In this document: piece after piece, positions 9,417 to 18,547 of the stretch
Numbering within the stretch: the stretch's first letter is position 1
How the letters are laid out: each line of letters opens with the position of its first letter
Assembly (NCBI GenBank): GCA_030690405.1
Contig: JAUYGU010000154.1
Coordinates: forward strand, 1 to 32,398
DNA length: 32,398 nucleotides
Source: Dehalococcoidia bacterium
GTDB lineage: Bacteria > Chloroflexota > Dehalococcoidia > SM23-28-2 > RBG-16-64-32
Direction: 5' to 3'
Notes under the pieces: generated by a model
Told to the model about the DNA's origin: nothing
Databases searched by the model: none
The model's input: only the letters and a program-made list of their open reading frames with translations
Position numbers and translations under genes: made by a program

Positions 9417-10439
9417 ATGACAAACCTGATCACCTCCCGCAGGCTCTGGCTGGGGCTGGGCGGCACCGGCCTCTTCCTTGGGCTCTTCTTCTGGCGCACC
9501 AATCTCGGGGAGTTGGGCGACGCCCTCGCCGAGGCGAACTACTGGTGGGTCGTGCCGGCCGTCGCGATCTGGTTCGTCTCCGCCGCCTTTCGCTCCCTGC
9601 GCTGGCACTACCTGCTCCGCCGGCTGGCCAACCTGAGCACCCGCACCCTCTATCCGATAGTGATCATTGGCTACATGGCGAACAACCTCCTGCCGCTGCG
9701 GACCGGCGAGCTCGTGCGCGCCTACGTGCTGGGCGAGCGGCACGGCGTGAGCAAGATGTCCACCCTCGGCACCATCGCCGTGGAGCGCGTATTCGACGGC
9801 GTGGTGCTGGTCGGTTTCCTGGTCGTGGCGGGCGCGATCCTCGGCCTCAACGGGGAGCTCACGGCACTCGCCATCGGCATGTCCGCTGCATTCGCCCTGC
9901 TGCTCGCCTTGTTCGTCTACGTCGCGTCGTCCCCGGAGAGGGCCCGCCGCTGGACGGAGTTGGCGATCGGGCTCCTCCCCGGCGCCGTGCGGCAGCGCGC
10001 GCAGGGGCTGGCCGACTCGTTCCTTGAGGGTCTCCAGAGCCTTCAGAGCCCGTCGCTCGTAGCCCTCATGCTCGGCACGTCGCTGGTCGCCTGGCTCCTG
10101 GAGGCGTCTATGTACTACCTCGTGGGCCGCTCGTTCAGCATCGATGAGGGGTTCGCGTCCTACATGATGGTGGCCGCGGCCGCGAACCTGGCGATCACGC
10201 TCCCATCGACCTCCGGCGGCATCGGCCCCTTCGAGCTCCTTACGAAAGAGACGCTCACCTTCCTGGGGGTCGGCTCCGCGACCGCCGGCGCCTACGCAAT
10301 CGCCCTGCACGGCTTCCTCCTCCTTCCTGTCATCGCCGCCGGGCTCGTCTTCCTCTGGGCGATCAACCTCTCGCTGGGCAGAACGCTGGGGGAGGCCGGC
10401 AGCGAGCCGCTGACCGCGCTGGCGGAGCAGCCGGAATGA
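9417..10439 (+). CDS. UPF0104 / lysylphosphatidylglycerol-synthase-type integral membrane protein
   Basis: A 340-residue polytopic membrane protein of the family comprising the membrane half of MprF (LPG_synthase_TM) and YbhN/AglD-like proteins. In many genomes it lies beside glycosyltransferase genes and is thought to flip or handle lipid-linked substrates. About eight hydrophobic helices are visible. Family motifs are FRSLRWHYLLRR (about 59-70), NNLLPLRTGELVRAYVLGER (about 91-110), a conserved ERVFDG (about 123-128) and a late PSTSGGIGPFE (about 263-273). TATAATGGAGG at 9391-9401 could combine a -10 box and a distant SD. It overlaps the next gene by ATGA, so the two form an operon. The substrate is unknown. 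Confidence 0.85.
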   Translation: MTNLITSRRLWLGLGGTGLFLGLFFWRTNLGELGDALAEANYWWVVPAVAIWFVSAAFRSLRWHYLLRRLANLSTRTLYPIVIIGYMANNLLPLRTGELVRAYVLGERHGVSKMSTLGTIAVERVFDGVVLVGFLVVAGAILGLNGELTALAIGMSAAFALLLALFVYVASSPERARRWTELAIGLLPGAVRQRAQGLADSFLEGLQSLQSPSLVALMLGTSLVAWLLEASMYYLVGRSFSIDEGFASYMMVAAAANLAITLPSTSGGIGPFELLTKETLTFLGVGSATAGAYAIALHGFLLLPVIAAGLVFLWAINLSLGRTLGEAGSEPLTALAEQPE

Positions 10440-11785
10440 GCGGAGAACCGCAAACCGTCGGCGTCATAGGCGGCGGCGTGGCCGGCCTCACGGCGGCCTA
10501 CCGGCTCCTCCAGAAGGGCTACCGTATCCACCTGTTCGAGGCGGGCCCGCAGCTCGGCGGGCTGGTGCGCACGTTCGAGATCGGCGGCGAGCCGATCGAG
10601 TGCTTCTACCACCACGTGTTCACCACGGACACCGCCGCCATCCGCCTGATCGAAGAGATGGGGCTGGGCGACCGGCTGACATGGCGTCCGTCGAAGGTGG
10701 GCATCTTCTACGGCGACCGCATCTACCCGTTCGTCACGCCGCTGGACCTCCTGCGCTTCACGCCGGTGAGCGTCATCGACCGCGTCCGCCTGGGGCTGAT
10801 GGGGCTATACCTGCGGCGTCAGCGCGACGGCTCCCGATTCGAGGGCGTCACCGCGAAGGAGTGGGTGCGCCGCTTCGCCGGGCGGCGCACCCTGGACGTC
10901 GTCTGGGGCCCGCTCCTGCACGGCAAGTTCGGCGACCTGGACGACCAGCTCGTGATGACCTGGCTCTGGAACAAGATTCATCTCCGTTTCGCCTCGCGCG
11001 GGGCCGGGCCGGCCCAGCGAGAGGTCCTCGGCTACCTGCTGGGCTCGTTCGGCGCCTGGATCGAGGCCCTCATCGGCCGCATCCGCGACCTCGGTGGCAC
11101 GCTGGAGGCCGGCCGGCCCGTCCAGCGGATCGTGTCGGAGGGCGGCCGCGCCGGGATCGAGCTCGATGGGGAGCGGACGGTCTTCTTCGACGCCGTGGTC
11201 GTCACAGTCGCGAACAAGATATTCCGCCGCCTGACGCCGTCCCTTCCGGATTCGTACACCGAGAGGCTGGAGGGGGTGCCGTACCAGGACGCGCTCTGCC
11301 TAGTCCTCACGCTCAGCCGCCCGCTCTCTGGCACCTACTGGCTCAACATCAACGACCGCTCGATCCCCTTCCTGGCGGTTGTCGAACACACGAACTTCAT
11401 CGATCCGGAGCGCTACGGCGGCCAGCACGTCGTCTACCTCTCGAACTACCTGGACAAAGAGTCGGCGCTCCTGCGCATGAGCCTGGAGGAGTTGCTGGCC
11501 CTGTACCTGCCGCACATGAGGCGTATCAACCCCGCGTTCGAGGAGTCGTGGATCACCGGCCGCTGGCTGTTCCACGGCCCGGACGCGCAGCCAGTGTTCA
11601 CGGTGGGCGCCGGCTCTCGCATCCCGGACCAGCGCACGCCTGTCCCCGGGCTCTACCTGGCGAACATGAGCCAGATATACCCGCAGGACCGCGGCCAGAA
11701 CTACTCCATCGTCCTCGGTGAGACGATCGCGGAGACAGTCGCTGCGGATCTGAGCCGCGCCGCGGTCGCCCAGTACCAGGTGTAG
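10436..11785 (+). CDS. NAD(P)/FAD-dependent oxidoreductase (amine-oxidase/protoporphyrinogen-oxidase-like)
   Basis: A flavoprotein with the N-terminal dinucleotide-binding motif VIGGGVAGLTAAYRL (about 10-24), followed by FEAGPQLGGLVRTFEIGG, the second flavin-contacting element of the amine-oxidase/UDP-galactopyranose-mutase-like superfamily. The C-terminal FAD-binding segment is also present (GLYLANMSQIYPQDRGQNYSIVLGE). At 449 residues it is full length. This subgroup commonly sits in polysaccharide and lipid-glycan clusters and its reaction is unproven; alternatives include a carotenoid or porphyrin desaturase-like enzyme. It is translationally coupled to the UPF0104 gene through the ATGA overlap and converges with the DUF2298 gene 11 nt downstream. 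Confidence 0.85.
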   Translation: MSGEPQTVGVIGGGVAGLTAAYRLLQKGYRIHLFEAGPQLGGLVRTFEIGGEPIECFYHHVFTTDTAAIRLIEEMGLGDRLTWRPSKVGIFYGDRIYPFVTPLDLLRFTPVSVIDRVRLGLMGLYLRRQRDGSRFEGVTAKEWVRRFAGRRTLDVVWGPLLHGKFGDLDDQLVMTWLWNKIHLRFASRGAGPAQREVLGYLLGSFGAWIEALIGRIRDLGGTLEAGRPVQRIVSEGGRAGIELDGERTVFFDAVVVTVANKIFRRLTPSLPDSYTERLEGVPYQDALCLVLTLSRPLSGTYWLNINDRSIPFLAVVEHTNFIDPERYGGQHVVYLSNYLDKESALLRMSLEELLALYLPHMRRINPAFEESWITGRWLFHGPDAQPVFTVGAGSRIPDQRTPVPGLYLANMSQIYPQDRGQNYSIVLGETIAETVAADLSRAAVAQYQV

Positions 11786-11810
11786 CGCAGCGCCGCCTAG
11801 CGCGGCTGCG
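11786..11810. terminator. hairpin between convergent genes
   Basis: CGCAG...CTGCG encloses CCGC...GCGG with a two-base bulge and a 5-nt loop, filling the gap between the oxidoreductase and DUF2298 stops. It lacks a U-run, so it is at most a weak bidirectional terminator. Confidence 0.3.
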
Positions 11811-14691
11811 ACACGACGGGCCGGAACTCCGGCATCTGATAGATCGTGACGGACTCGTTCTCGAAGACCGAGACCATGAACTGCCGGAACTTCGCCAGGC
11901 CGCTCTCGCCGTACTGCTCCCGCTCCATGCGCCCGGCGTAGACGAACTCCACACCGTACTTGTCCATGAGCGCCTTCGCCAGCTCCAGGTCAGACGTCGT
12001 ATAGATCGTCGACACGTCGTTCTGGACATCCTCGATCGGCGTCACCTCGCCGCTGGCGCTGGTCACCGATCCGTACCCCCGCCACTGGAGCTCGTGGCCA
12101 AGCCAGCCCATCACAGTCGGCAGGCCGGTGCGTCCGGACACCCGCCCGAAGTCGCTGAAGTCCGAGCCCACCCCCTCCAGCACCACGGGCGTTCCGGAGA
12201 CGTTCTCCCGCAGCCAGCGGATCGCCTCAGCCTCCTGCGGGTCCGACTGCTCCTCGTACGCCAGGCCATCCATCCGCTGCGTGTTCCTGAAGCCGCCCGT
12301 GCGCTCCAGCGTCACCGTCACCGGGTAGACGAGCGCGGCCGAAAGGAGGACCGCCGTCAAGCCGATCCACACCAGCCGTGGGACGGCCAGCGACCAGCGT
12401 GAGCGCCGCACGGCGGCGTACGCCGCGAGGGCGACGATGGAGCCGCCTGCGATGAACAGGCCCAGGTTGGCCGTCCACCACCTTAAGTAGAGGGTGCTCC
12501 AGGGGTCAACGGCGACGAACACGGTATAGGCGCCACCGAACAGCACCCCGGAGACGGCCAGGTGCTGCCACGGCAGCTCACCCAGCCGCACGTCCGGCAG
12601 CCGCCAGCGCTCCGTCAGGCGGTAGAGGCCGAAGCCGCCTACAATACCCATGACTATCCACGCCTGGTGCCAGAACCTGAACACCGTGTTCGCCCGCCAA
12701 CCGAACAGGTCACTGACAAAAAAGAACTCCGCGCCCAGCAGCATGATGAAGGCGAATCCCGCCAGGTGGAACGCGAACAGCTGCGCGGGGTCCCGTTCCC
12801 AGGCAGGCAATCGGAGCTGGTGGATGAACGCCGCGCCAGCCGCCGTGATGAACACGGCGAGCATGAGCACCGTGATGACGTTCGCGCCCCGCGCGGATAT
12901 CTCGTCGGGCAGGCCGGCGACGCCGTTGCGCGAGAGGATAACGACTGCCCAGACGGCGACCGGTGCCGCCCAAAGGACGGCCGCCGTGGCAAGGACGGAC
13001 GGCCTCAGCGCCTCCCGCCGCGCCGCCCACACGTTCGCCGCGATGAACCAGAGCCCCGCCCAGATGGCCGGCGCCCAGAACAGCAGGAAGTGAAGTGGCC
13101 GCGTAACCTCCGACCGCAAGGGCACCCGGGCCGCCGTAGCGGCCTCCGTGACGGTGAGCCCTTTGACCGGGGTGGCGAGCTCGGCGTAGAAGGGAAGGTA
13201 GAAGACGTAGGCGGCGACGGCCAGCGGCAGGGCGAAGCCCATCGTATCCAGCAGCGTCCGCGGCAGGCTGCCGCTGCGGAGCCAGTTCGCGACGGCGGCC
13301 GCCGTGGCCAGCAGCAGCCACGTTATGACGACGCCCCAGGTGTCGATGAAGGCGATGCCGCCGAACAGAAGCGCCATGAAGACGAAAGCGGCGGGGTTGC
13401 GCAGCCACCAGTTCGCGTCGAGCCACACGTGGCCACCTTCGCCCGCCGCCCCCCGACCAGACACGGCCGCCAGGACCCACATCGCGCCCCCGGCGAGCAG
13501 CGTCAGCGCGGCGGCGACCGGCACCGGCGCCTCGGCGACTATCGCGGCGGCGAGGACGGCGCCGCCCACCGCGAAGGCGCCGATCCAGGCCGGCCAGGAA
13601 CGCCGCAACCACCACCAGCCCCCGATCCCGCCCTGCACCGGCACTCCGCCCGCATCCGGACGCCGCCCTCGCGCCACGAGCACGACCTGGAACGCCACGG
13701 CGAAGGCCACGATGAGGAACGGCATCAACAGGACGTGCGGATGCAGGTCTCCGAACTGGAAGCTGAAGAACGGGAACTCCTGGATGTCGAACTCCGAACC
13801 CATACGGGTGGCCTTCCACCACCACCAGTACTGCGTCGGATACCATTCGCTACAGTACGTGGGCGCGGCGGAGCAGTCGTAGGTGCCGTTGAGGTCCCAG
13901 ATACCGACCAGGCCGTAGAAGCCCCTTGAGCCAATGCCGTGCCGGGCCATCAGCTCGAAAACCCCCGCCAGATTGCTGACGATAATGATCGAGAAGCTGC
14001 TCGCCAGCCCGAACACGACGGCCCGCGGCGCCAGGGACAGCCCTTCGGCCGTTAACCAGCCACGGCGACGGCTGACCGCGATCATGTTGTAGACAAGGCC
14101 AAACGCGGCCACCCAGGCGAGGGCCGCCATTAGCGAAAGGCTCAGATAGAACGTCACCTCCGTGCCGAGGGCGACCAGCTTGGACAGCGCCGAGACCATC
14201 ACATAGCCGAAGTAGTAGTAGCTGATGGAGTGCCCGGCCAGCCAGGGGTCTCCCGGCGGGAAGAACTCGCTGCGGTTCACGGCGTTCAGGAACGCCAGCT
14301 CGAACGGCTTCTCCCCCCAGACGATGTCCGGCGCGAACGAGCGTATGTAGACGGCGGCGGCCAGCACCATCAGGAACATCGCCTCCACCAGCACCATGTA
14401 CCGCCAGCCCGATCGGAGGAAACCGGCCATCTCCCGCCGCCGCCGTCCCACGACAGCGAGCGAGAGCCCCGCGATCAGGAAGAGGAGGAGAATTACCGAG
14501 CCGCGGCTGTTGGGGATGAGGCCTGCTACCGCTCCGGCCCACAGGCCGTATCCAAGCAGTAGCAGCCCCACCACCTTGCAGAAGGCGAAGCCTCGGTCGG
14601 GGAGCCGCCCGAAGAAGGCGTAGGTCAGGGGGAACGCGGCCAGGCCCACCGCCTCGATGCCCACCCACCAGACGATGAACTCTCTCATCAC
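11797..14691 (-). CDS. DUF2298 large membrane protein ('Chlor_Arch_YYY' type)
   Basis: A 964-residue integral membrane protein with about 20 hydrophobic segments. It matches the DUF2298 family known mainly from Chloroflexi and archaea and named for a YYY motif, visible here as HSISYYYFGYVM (Tyr158-160). An acidic loop precedes it (FAPDIVWGEKPFE, about 119-131, then NRSEFFPPGDPW). Other landmarks are a conserved DLHPHVL loop and a soluble C-terminal part (about 840-964) that begins QEAEAIRWLRENVSGTPVVLEGVG, a common C-terminal pattern in GT-C glycosyltransferases. A role as a lipid-linked-sugar-dependent transferase is therefore likely but unproven. It is last in a minus-strand series (GT-C, GtrA, lamin-tail-like protein, DUF2298). 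Two successive ATGs (14691, 14688) are possible starts. Confidence 0.9.
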   Translation of the reverse strand: MMREFIVWWVGIEAVGLAAFPLTYAFFGRLPDRGFAFCKVVGLLLLGYGLWAGAVAGLIPNSRGSVILLLFLIAGLSLAVVGRRRREMAGFLRSGWRYMVLVEAMFLMVLAAAVYIRSFAPDIVWGEKPFELAFLNAVNRSEFFPPGDPWLAGHSISYYYFGYVMVSALSKLVALGTEVTFYLSLSLMAALAWVAAFGLVYNMIAVSRRRGWLTAEGLSLAPRAVVFGLASSFSIIIVSNLAGVFELMARHGIGSRGFYGLVGIWDLNGTYDCSAAPTYCSEWYPTQYWWWWKATRMGSEFDIQEFPFFSFQFGDLHPHVLLMPFLIVAFAVAFQVVLVARGRRPDAGGVPVQGGIGGWWWLRRSWPAWIGAFAVGGAVLAAAIVAEAPVPVAAALTLLAGGAMWVLAAVSGRGAAGEGGHVWLDANWWLRNPAAFVFMALLFGGIAFIDTWGVVITWLLLATAAAVANWLRSGSLPRTLLDTMGFALPLAVAAYVFYLPFYAELATPVKGLTVTEAATAARVPLRSEVTRPLHFLLFWAPAIWAGLWFIAANVWAARREALRPSVLATAAVLWAAPVAVWAVVILSRNGVAGLPDEISARGANVITVLMLAVFITAAGAAFIHQLRLPAWERDPAQLFAFHLAGFAFIMLLGAEFFFVSDLFGWRANTVFRFWHQAWIVMGIVGGFGLYRLTERWRLPDVRLGELPWQHLAVSGVLFGGAYTVFVAVDPWSTLYLRWWTANLGLFIAGGSIVALAAYAAVRRSRWSLAVPRLVWIGLTAVLLSAALVYPVTVTLERTGGFRNTQRMDGLAYEEQSDPQEAEAIRWLRENVSGTPVVLEGVGSDFSDFGRVSGRTGLPTVMGWLGHELQWRGYGSVTSASGEVTPIEDVQNDVSTIYTTSDLELAKALMDKYGVEFVYAGRMEREQYGESGLAKFRQFMVSVFENESVTIYQMPEFRPVVSQPR

Positions 14692-14805
14692 GTTGAGCTT
14701 AACCGACGCCCCAACGCTGTCGCCAGGCCGTGTGCGTGCCCGGCCCCGGTCTTACTCCACGCTGGCCGGGCGCGTCAGGCCGGGGCCCCGCCGCGCCGGC
14801 GGCGC

Positions 14806-15573
14806 CTAGTCGCGCCCGCGGAACAGGAGGAACGCCAGGGCCACCAGCAGGCCGAGCGCGGCGAAGCCAACGACCGCCTTCACGGCAGGCCCGTTCGCTC
14901 CAGACGGCTTGCGGACGGGCCGGGCGCTCCGCTGGCTCGCGACCGCAGGGGCCGCCGGGGCGGTCTGCGCCGGGGACGGTGCGGTAACGGCAGCGGCGGC
15001 GACCGGGCTCGCCCTCAGCCTCAGGAAGGCGATGGCCGCCGCGCCCGCGGTGGCGAGCGCCAGGCCGGCGGCGATCAGCGTCACCGGAGTCAGCGGTCCG
15101 TCCGGCAAGGGCGGCGCCCCACCGCCGTTGGGCACGCCGTTGGCCGGGGACGCCGTCGGCGAGGGCTCAGATGGGATCTCGCTACCACAGTTCACCTGGT
15201 CCACGGTCGCCCCGTTGTTGTCGACTATCCGTACGTAGTCGGTAGGGTCGTCATCCCGGAAGACCAACGCGGTCCCCCACTTAAACACGCCGGTGGCGGA
15301 AGGTCCGGCCTGGATGAATATCGACGCCCCCGGCTGTAGACCTCCCAGGACGGAGAGGTCGAAGACTTCGCCGGCGGGGTCGCTCTCAAGCTGCCAGCCC
15401 GCTAGCTCCTGCGCCGCGTCTCCGGCGTTCTCGATCGCCACCACCTCGGGGTCGCCGTTGCATTGGAGCTCAGCGATCCGGATACTGGGCGCCAGAGCGC
15501 TGGAGAGGGAAGCGAAGCCGATACCGAAGGCGATCGCAAGGAGAGTGCCGACGGCCAATCTCATCACACGCAT
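14806..15573 (-). CDS. exported lamin-tail-like domain protein with C-terminal membrane anchors
   Basis: A protein of about 255 residues. From the Met at 15573 the N-terminus reads as a signal peptide (MRVMRLAVGTLLAIAFGIG). The frame stays open to 15642, but the upstream residues do not improve the signal. A beta-rich domain of about 100 residues (IRIAELQCNGDPEVVAIENAG, AGWQLESD, QPGASIFIQAGP, DYVRIVDNNGATVDQVNCG) fits the lamin-tail domain found in secreted bacterial proteins. A Pro/Ser/Thr/Gly linker, one hydrophobic segment (LIAAGLALATAGAAAIAFL), an Ala/Pro-rich basic linker and a final helix (VVGFAALGLLVALAFLLF, then RGRD) follow. The closing helix plus basic tail resembles a cell-surface retention anchor. 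Its function is unknown. It lies 114 bp upstream of DUF2298 on the same strand. Confidence 0.75.
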   Translation of the reverse strand: MRVMRLAVGTLLAIAFGIGFASLSSALAPSIRIAELQCNGDPEVVAIENAGDAAQELAGWQLESDPAGEVFDLSVLGGLQPGASIFIQAGPSATGVFKWGTALVFRDDDPTDYVRIVDNNGATVDQVNCGSEIPSEPSPTASPANGVPNGGGAPPLPDGPLTPVTLIAAGLALATAGAAAIAFLRLRASPVAAAAVTAPSPAQTAPAAPAVASQRSARPVRKPSGANGPAVKAVVGFAALGLLVALAFLLFRGRD

Positions 15574-15760
15574 GGACCACCCCGCGAATAATCCGAGCCA
15601 ATGAGTGGATCGCACCATTGGCCCGTATAATAAGACAGTCAACCGCTTATTGAGCGGATTTGTTACGTCAACTATGCCCCGTCAGCCCACATTTTATGCC
15701 GCGCCGGGCCGGTTCACTGAGAACCCCGGTGGTCACCTGCGCCGCCAAGCCCGCCGGTGC

Positions 15761-16252
15761 TCAGAATGGCCCGCGGCCCAAGCCGCGGATAGGACGCCGC
15801 GAAATCTCCTCCCGGCGCCTGAAGATGAGACGGGAGCTCACGAAGAAGTTGAACGTTGCCACGGCTAGGATGGCCACAGCTCCCGCTATCATGAAGTGGA
15901 GGAACAGGAGCATGAGCGCGAAGACGGACATGTTGATGATCAGAGTCGTGACGGCCATGCCGTTGAAGGCCAACAGCCGCTCGACTATGTAGCGGACTGT
16001 CGGCCTCTCCGGCGTGCGGTCGTACCAGGTGATGAAGTAGCTGAGGGCGAAGTTGACCTGAGTCGAGATCTCGAAGGCGAAGAAGTTGGCAAGCAGCTTC
16101 GATATACCGCTAAGATGGATAACGTACAGCAAGAGCAGCTGGAGCAGGCTGGCTACGGCGCCCACCGACAAGAACCTGACGACTCTAGGCACGGTGTAGA
16201 CGTAGCCGGCGATAGTCCCCTTGTCCAGAGACCTCGTCCGGGACTCAACCAT
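15761..16252 (-). CDS. GtrA family membrane protein (first copy)
   Basis: A 163-residue protein with four predicted membrane helices and the GtrA pattern: VVRFLSVGAVASLLQLLLLYVI (about 24-45), then NFFAFEISTQVNFALSYFITWYDR (about 56-79), then VERLLAFNGMAVTTLI and a final helix ending NFFVSSRLIFRRRE. GtrA-type proteins are believed to move polyprenyl-phosphate-linked sugars across the membrane, or to help the transferases that use them. The start codon overlaps the end of the upstream GT-C gene by 8 nt, implying cotranslation and a shared substrate. A second GtrA gene lies on the plus strand at 17975. Confidence 0.88.
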   Translation of the reverse strand: MVESRTRSLDKGTIAGYVYTVPRVVRFLSVGAVASLLQLLLLYVIHLSGISKLLANFFAFEISTQVNFALSYFITWYDRTPERPTVRYIVERLLAFNGMAVTTLIINMSVFALMLLFLHFMIAGAVAILAVATFNFFVSSRLIFRRREEISRRPIRGLGRGPF

Positions 16253-17582
16253 CGCCTGCCTCCGCGCCCGCCCTCTCCTCTCGCATCGCCAGGAAGCTAC
16301 CGCTCACAAGCAACACGGCGAAGGCTAGGGTGACCAGCAGGGAGAGAAGGAACATGTTGTCGTCGATCCAGTCGAACAGCCAGCCCGCCCTCAGGTAGTT
16401 ATCCTCAGTGAAGTTGATATACGCGTAGTACACGTTAAAGAACTGCGTCGCTGTGAGGACTCCAAGGATGGCCCAGATGGACCTGGCATTCAGGGCGGCT
16501 CCTGCCGTCACCAGCAGCAGGATGGAGGGGAACAGGTAGCGCTCGTGCATCCGCGTCATGAAGAGGAAGAAGGCCATGACGGAGAGCGCGGTACCAAGGG
16601 CCAGCAGCCCAGGGCCTCTGGCGTCGCGAAAGATCCATATGATGCTCAGGCTGGCCGCCCCGAACAGGATGAATCCCCACCACCGATAGGTCACCGCCAA
16701 GAAGGTTGTGTCGTCCGGCTTGAAGAGACCGAACATCTCCCAAAAGTTGAAGGCATAGAAGGAGGCGAAGGGATACAGCTTCTGAGCATCCACCAGTTGA
16801 TCGAAAATCCCAAGCGGGTTCGAGGGGAAGAACGCGAAGACCAACAAGAACGCCACCGCGACCGCCGCAAGGGCCACAGGCCAGATCCGGACAGCGAGAT
16901 CCCTGCCGAACGCGAGGACGCGGGTGAGCGGCTCCCCTGTTCCCGACAGGGCGGGCAAGGCCCGCTGGACCTCCTGCCGAAGACCCCAATAGGCGAATAT
17001 GGGCAGGGCCGCCACGGCCTGTGGCTTTGTAAGGAAGCCGATGGTGTACACCACCGCCGCCGAGAGTGTGCGGCCTCGGGCGAGATAGTAGACGGTGAAG
17101 AGGAGGAAGAAAGCCAGCAGGCTGTCCACTTGACCCCACACCGGTCCCACAAGGAGGACCACCGGATTGAGAAGGTAGAGAGCCGCCGCCCCTGACCGGA
17201 CAGCCGGCTTCTGCCCCTCGAGAATTCGATACAGGAGGAAAGCCGAGGCTAAGTCCGCCGCTATCGAGGGCAGCTTGAGTAGATACCAGTACTCGTGGCC
17301 GCTGAACTTGAAGACGCTGTCCAGGCCGCCGATAAACCAGAGAACGTAGAGGTAGCCCGGGGCCCAGTCTGGAAAGGGGTCCGGCGTATAGAAGTGCCGC
17401 GGCCCCTGGTCGGCCAGCTGTTGGCTCCAGGCCTGAAAGGTGCCCAGGTCAACAGCGAACCCCGGCAGAAACGCCGCGCCCAGCCGCACCAGGAGGCCCA
17501 AAGCCAGTACGACGACAATCGGGCTCGCCCGGAGGCTGAGATTTATCGAGATGGCCGATGGGTCGGCCGCTTCCGTATCCAT
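16245..17582 (-). CDS. GT-C type glycosyltransferase, polytopic membrane protein
   Basis: A 445-residue membrane protein with about ten helices and the GT-C layout. An acidic residue lies in the first extracytoplasmic loop (Asp45 in AVDLGTFQAWSQQL), followed by YTPDPFPDWAPGYLYVLW (about 65-82), LLKLPSIAADLASAFLLYR, and GPVWGQVDSLLAFFLL, a segment frequent in GT87-like and mannosyltransferase-like enzymes. Such enzymes use polyprenyl-phosphate sugars outside the cytoplasmic membrane; the sugar and acceptor are unknown. It overlaps the GtrA gene, which may supply the flipped donor. The start is ATG 17582. A divergent region of about 390 bp separates it from the plus-strand GtrA gene. Confidence 0.85.
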   Translation of the reverse strand: MDTEAADPSAISINLSLRASPIVVVLALGLLVRLGAAFLPGFAVDLGTFQAWSQQLADQGPRHFYTPDPFPDWAPGYLYVLWFIGGLDSVFKFSGHEYWYLLKLPSIAADLASAFLLYRILEGQKPAVRSGAAALYLLNPVVLLVGPVWGQVDSLLAFFLLFTVYYLARGRTLSAAVVYTIGFLTKPQAVAALPIFAYWGLRQEVQRALPALSGTGEPLTRVLAFGRDLAVRIWPVALAAVAVAFLLVFAFFPSNPLGIFDQLVDAQKLYPFASFYAFNFWEMFGLFKPDDTTFLAVTYRWWGFILFGAASLSIIWIFRDARGPGLLALGTALSVMAFFLFMTRMHERYLFPSILLLVTAGAALNARSIWAILGVLTATQFFNVYYAYINFTEDNYLRAGWLFDWIDDNMFLLSLLVTLAFAVLLVSGSFLAMREERAGAEAGDG

Positions 17583-17974
17583 CGTGCTAGTTGGTTTCCA
17601 GTCTATCAGGTACCGGCCCAGGACGCCTGCGGTTCCAGGAGACGGCCATCATTTTGGATTCCCTCCACGCTCCCCGCGCGGCGGGGGTGTGCTCAGAGAT
17701 CGACGAAGGTCGCAGCAGCCGCCGGCCCTGAACTGGAGTATCGGGTCAGGCAGACAGTTGAGCGCAGGTTGCGGTTAGGTAAAAAAGCGCCACTGTCGCC
17801 GCGCGCCATATCTCGCCCTCCAGGAGCGGCATTTTGTGTAACGGAATTAGACATAGTATAATGTGCCCACTTCATTGCAAGAGCGCCATCGTGCAACCCG
17901 AACCAGCGAATCGGCGGACCCACTTGCACGAGCGCTGGCCCATCAATCGTACACAGATCACCTACTGACCCGAT
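17583..17974. other. divergent intergenic region between GT-C and the second GtrA gene
   Basis: This 392-bp stretch holds no gene that I believe. It contains a good plus-strand promoter at 17834-17862 (listed separately). On the minus strand, TGA followed by TAGACT near 17600 could be an extended -10 for the GT-C gene. Overlapping frames on both strands are explained by GC-rich composition. Confidence 0.4.
17834..17862 (+). promoter_or_regulatory. sigma70-like promoter for the second GtrA gene
   Basis: TTGTGT (17834-17839) and a perfect TATAAT (17857-17862) are spaced 17 nt apart. The start codon at 17975 would leave a leader of about 105 nt. Confidence 0.5.
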
Positions 17975-18535
17975 ATGGACGATAGCCGAGCGATCGAGAA
18001 CGCGCCTACAGTGGCAACGATGGCAGTGCAGGCGAGCCGCCTGAACGCCATCTGGGATTTCGTCGCGCGCCAACTTTACGCCAACAAGACGCTGCTGAAG
18101 TTCATGTTGGTGGGACTGCTCGGCTACGCCATGTACACAGGCACCCTCTTCGTTGCGTACGACTTGCCGCTCCCCTTTATGCCCGATAAGCACACAGGCG
18201 TGGCGCTAGGCCTGTTCACGCATAGTGATCTTAGGTTGCTCATAGGAACGATAATGGCAGCCGCGGTATCGATAACAGGAGGCTTCTTTCTTCGCGACAG
18301 GTGGGTCTTTACCGACTGGCCGGCAGTCGAGAGGCCGGGATGGGTGAGGTTCCTCCAGTACCAGGCCAAGACCCTGGTTTCAACGCTGGGCATTCTAACT
18401 GTGACCGTGAACATCCTGACGCTCGCGGTGGACCTGCCCCACTACATCGCTACTCCCATAGGAGTAGCGACAGCCTTCGCATGGAACTGGTTCTTGGAGA
18501 GCGCGTTCATCTGGCGCAGGCGCAGCCAGGAGTAG
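17975..18535 (+). CDS. GtrA family membrane protein (second copy)
   Basis: A 186-residue protein with four hydrophobic segments. After a polar N-terminus of about 45 residues the family pattern begins (LLKFMLVGLLGYAMYTGTLFVAYDL, about 40-64). It continues with LLIGTIMAAAVSITGGFFLRDRWVFTDW, carrying the conserved aromatic/Arg loop, and a final helix ending WNWFLESAFIWRRR. Its presumed role is flipping or presenting a polyprenyl-phosphate sugar. It is clearly diverged from the GtrA at 15761, so it is not a recent duplicate. ATG 17975 is the first start after the promoter; ATG 18020 is an alternative. The next gene begins 12 nt after its stop. Confidence 0.85.
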   Translation: MDDSRAIENAPTVATMAVQASRLNAIWDFVARQLYANKTLLKFMLVGLLGYAMYTGTLFVAYDLPLPFMPDKHTGVALGLFTHSDLRLLIGTIMAAAVSITGGFFLRDRWVFTDWPAVERPGWVRFLQYQAKTLVSTLGILTVTVNILTLAVDLPHYIATPIGVATAFAWNWFLESAFIWRRRSQE

Positions 18536-18547
18536 GGCCCGACAGAA

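Noticed and set aside
12562..13929. Plus-strand open frame of 455 codons
   Set aside because: It is antisense to the DUF2298 gene, highly enriched in Arg, Gly, Pro and His, and has no recognisable domain. This is the usual shadow frame of GC-rich DNA.
15643..15657. 5-bp hairpin CCGCT-TATTG-AGCGG as a terminator between GtrA and the lamin-tail-like gene
   Set aside because: The stem is short and not followed by a U-run on either strand; it is expected by chance.
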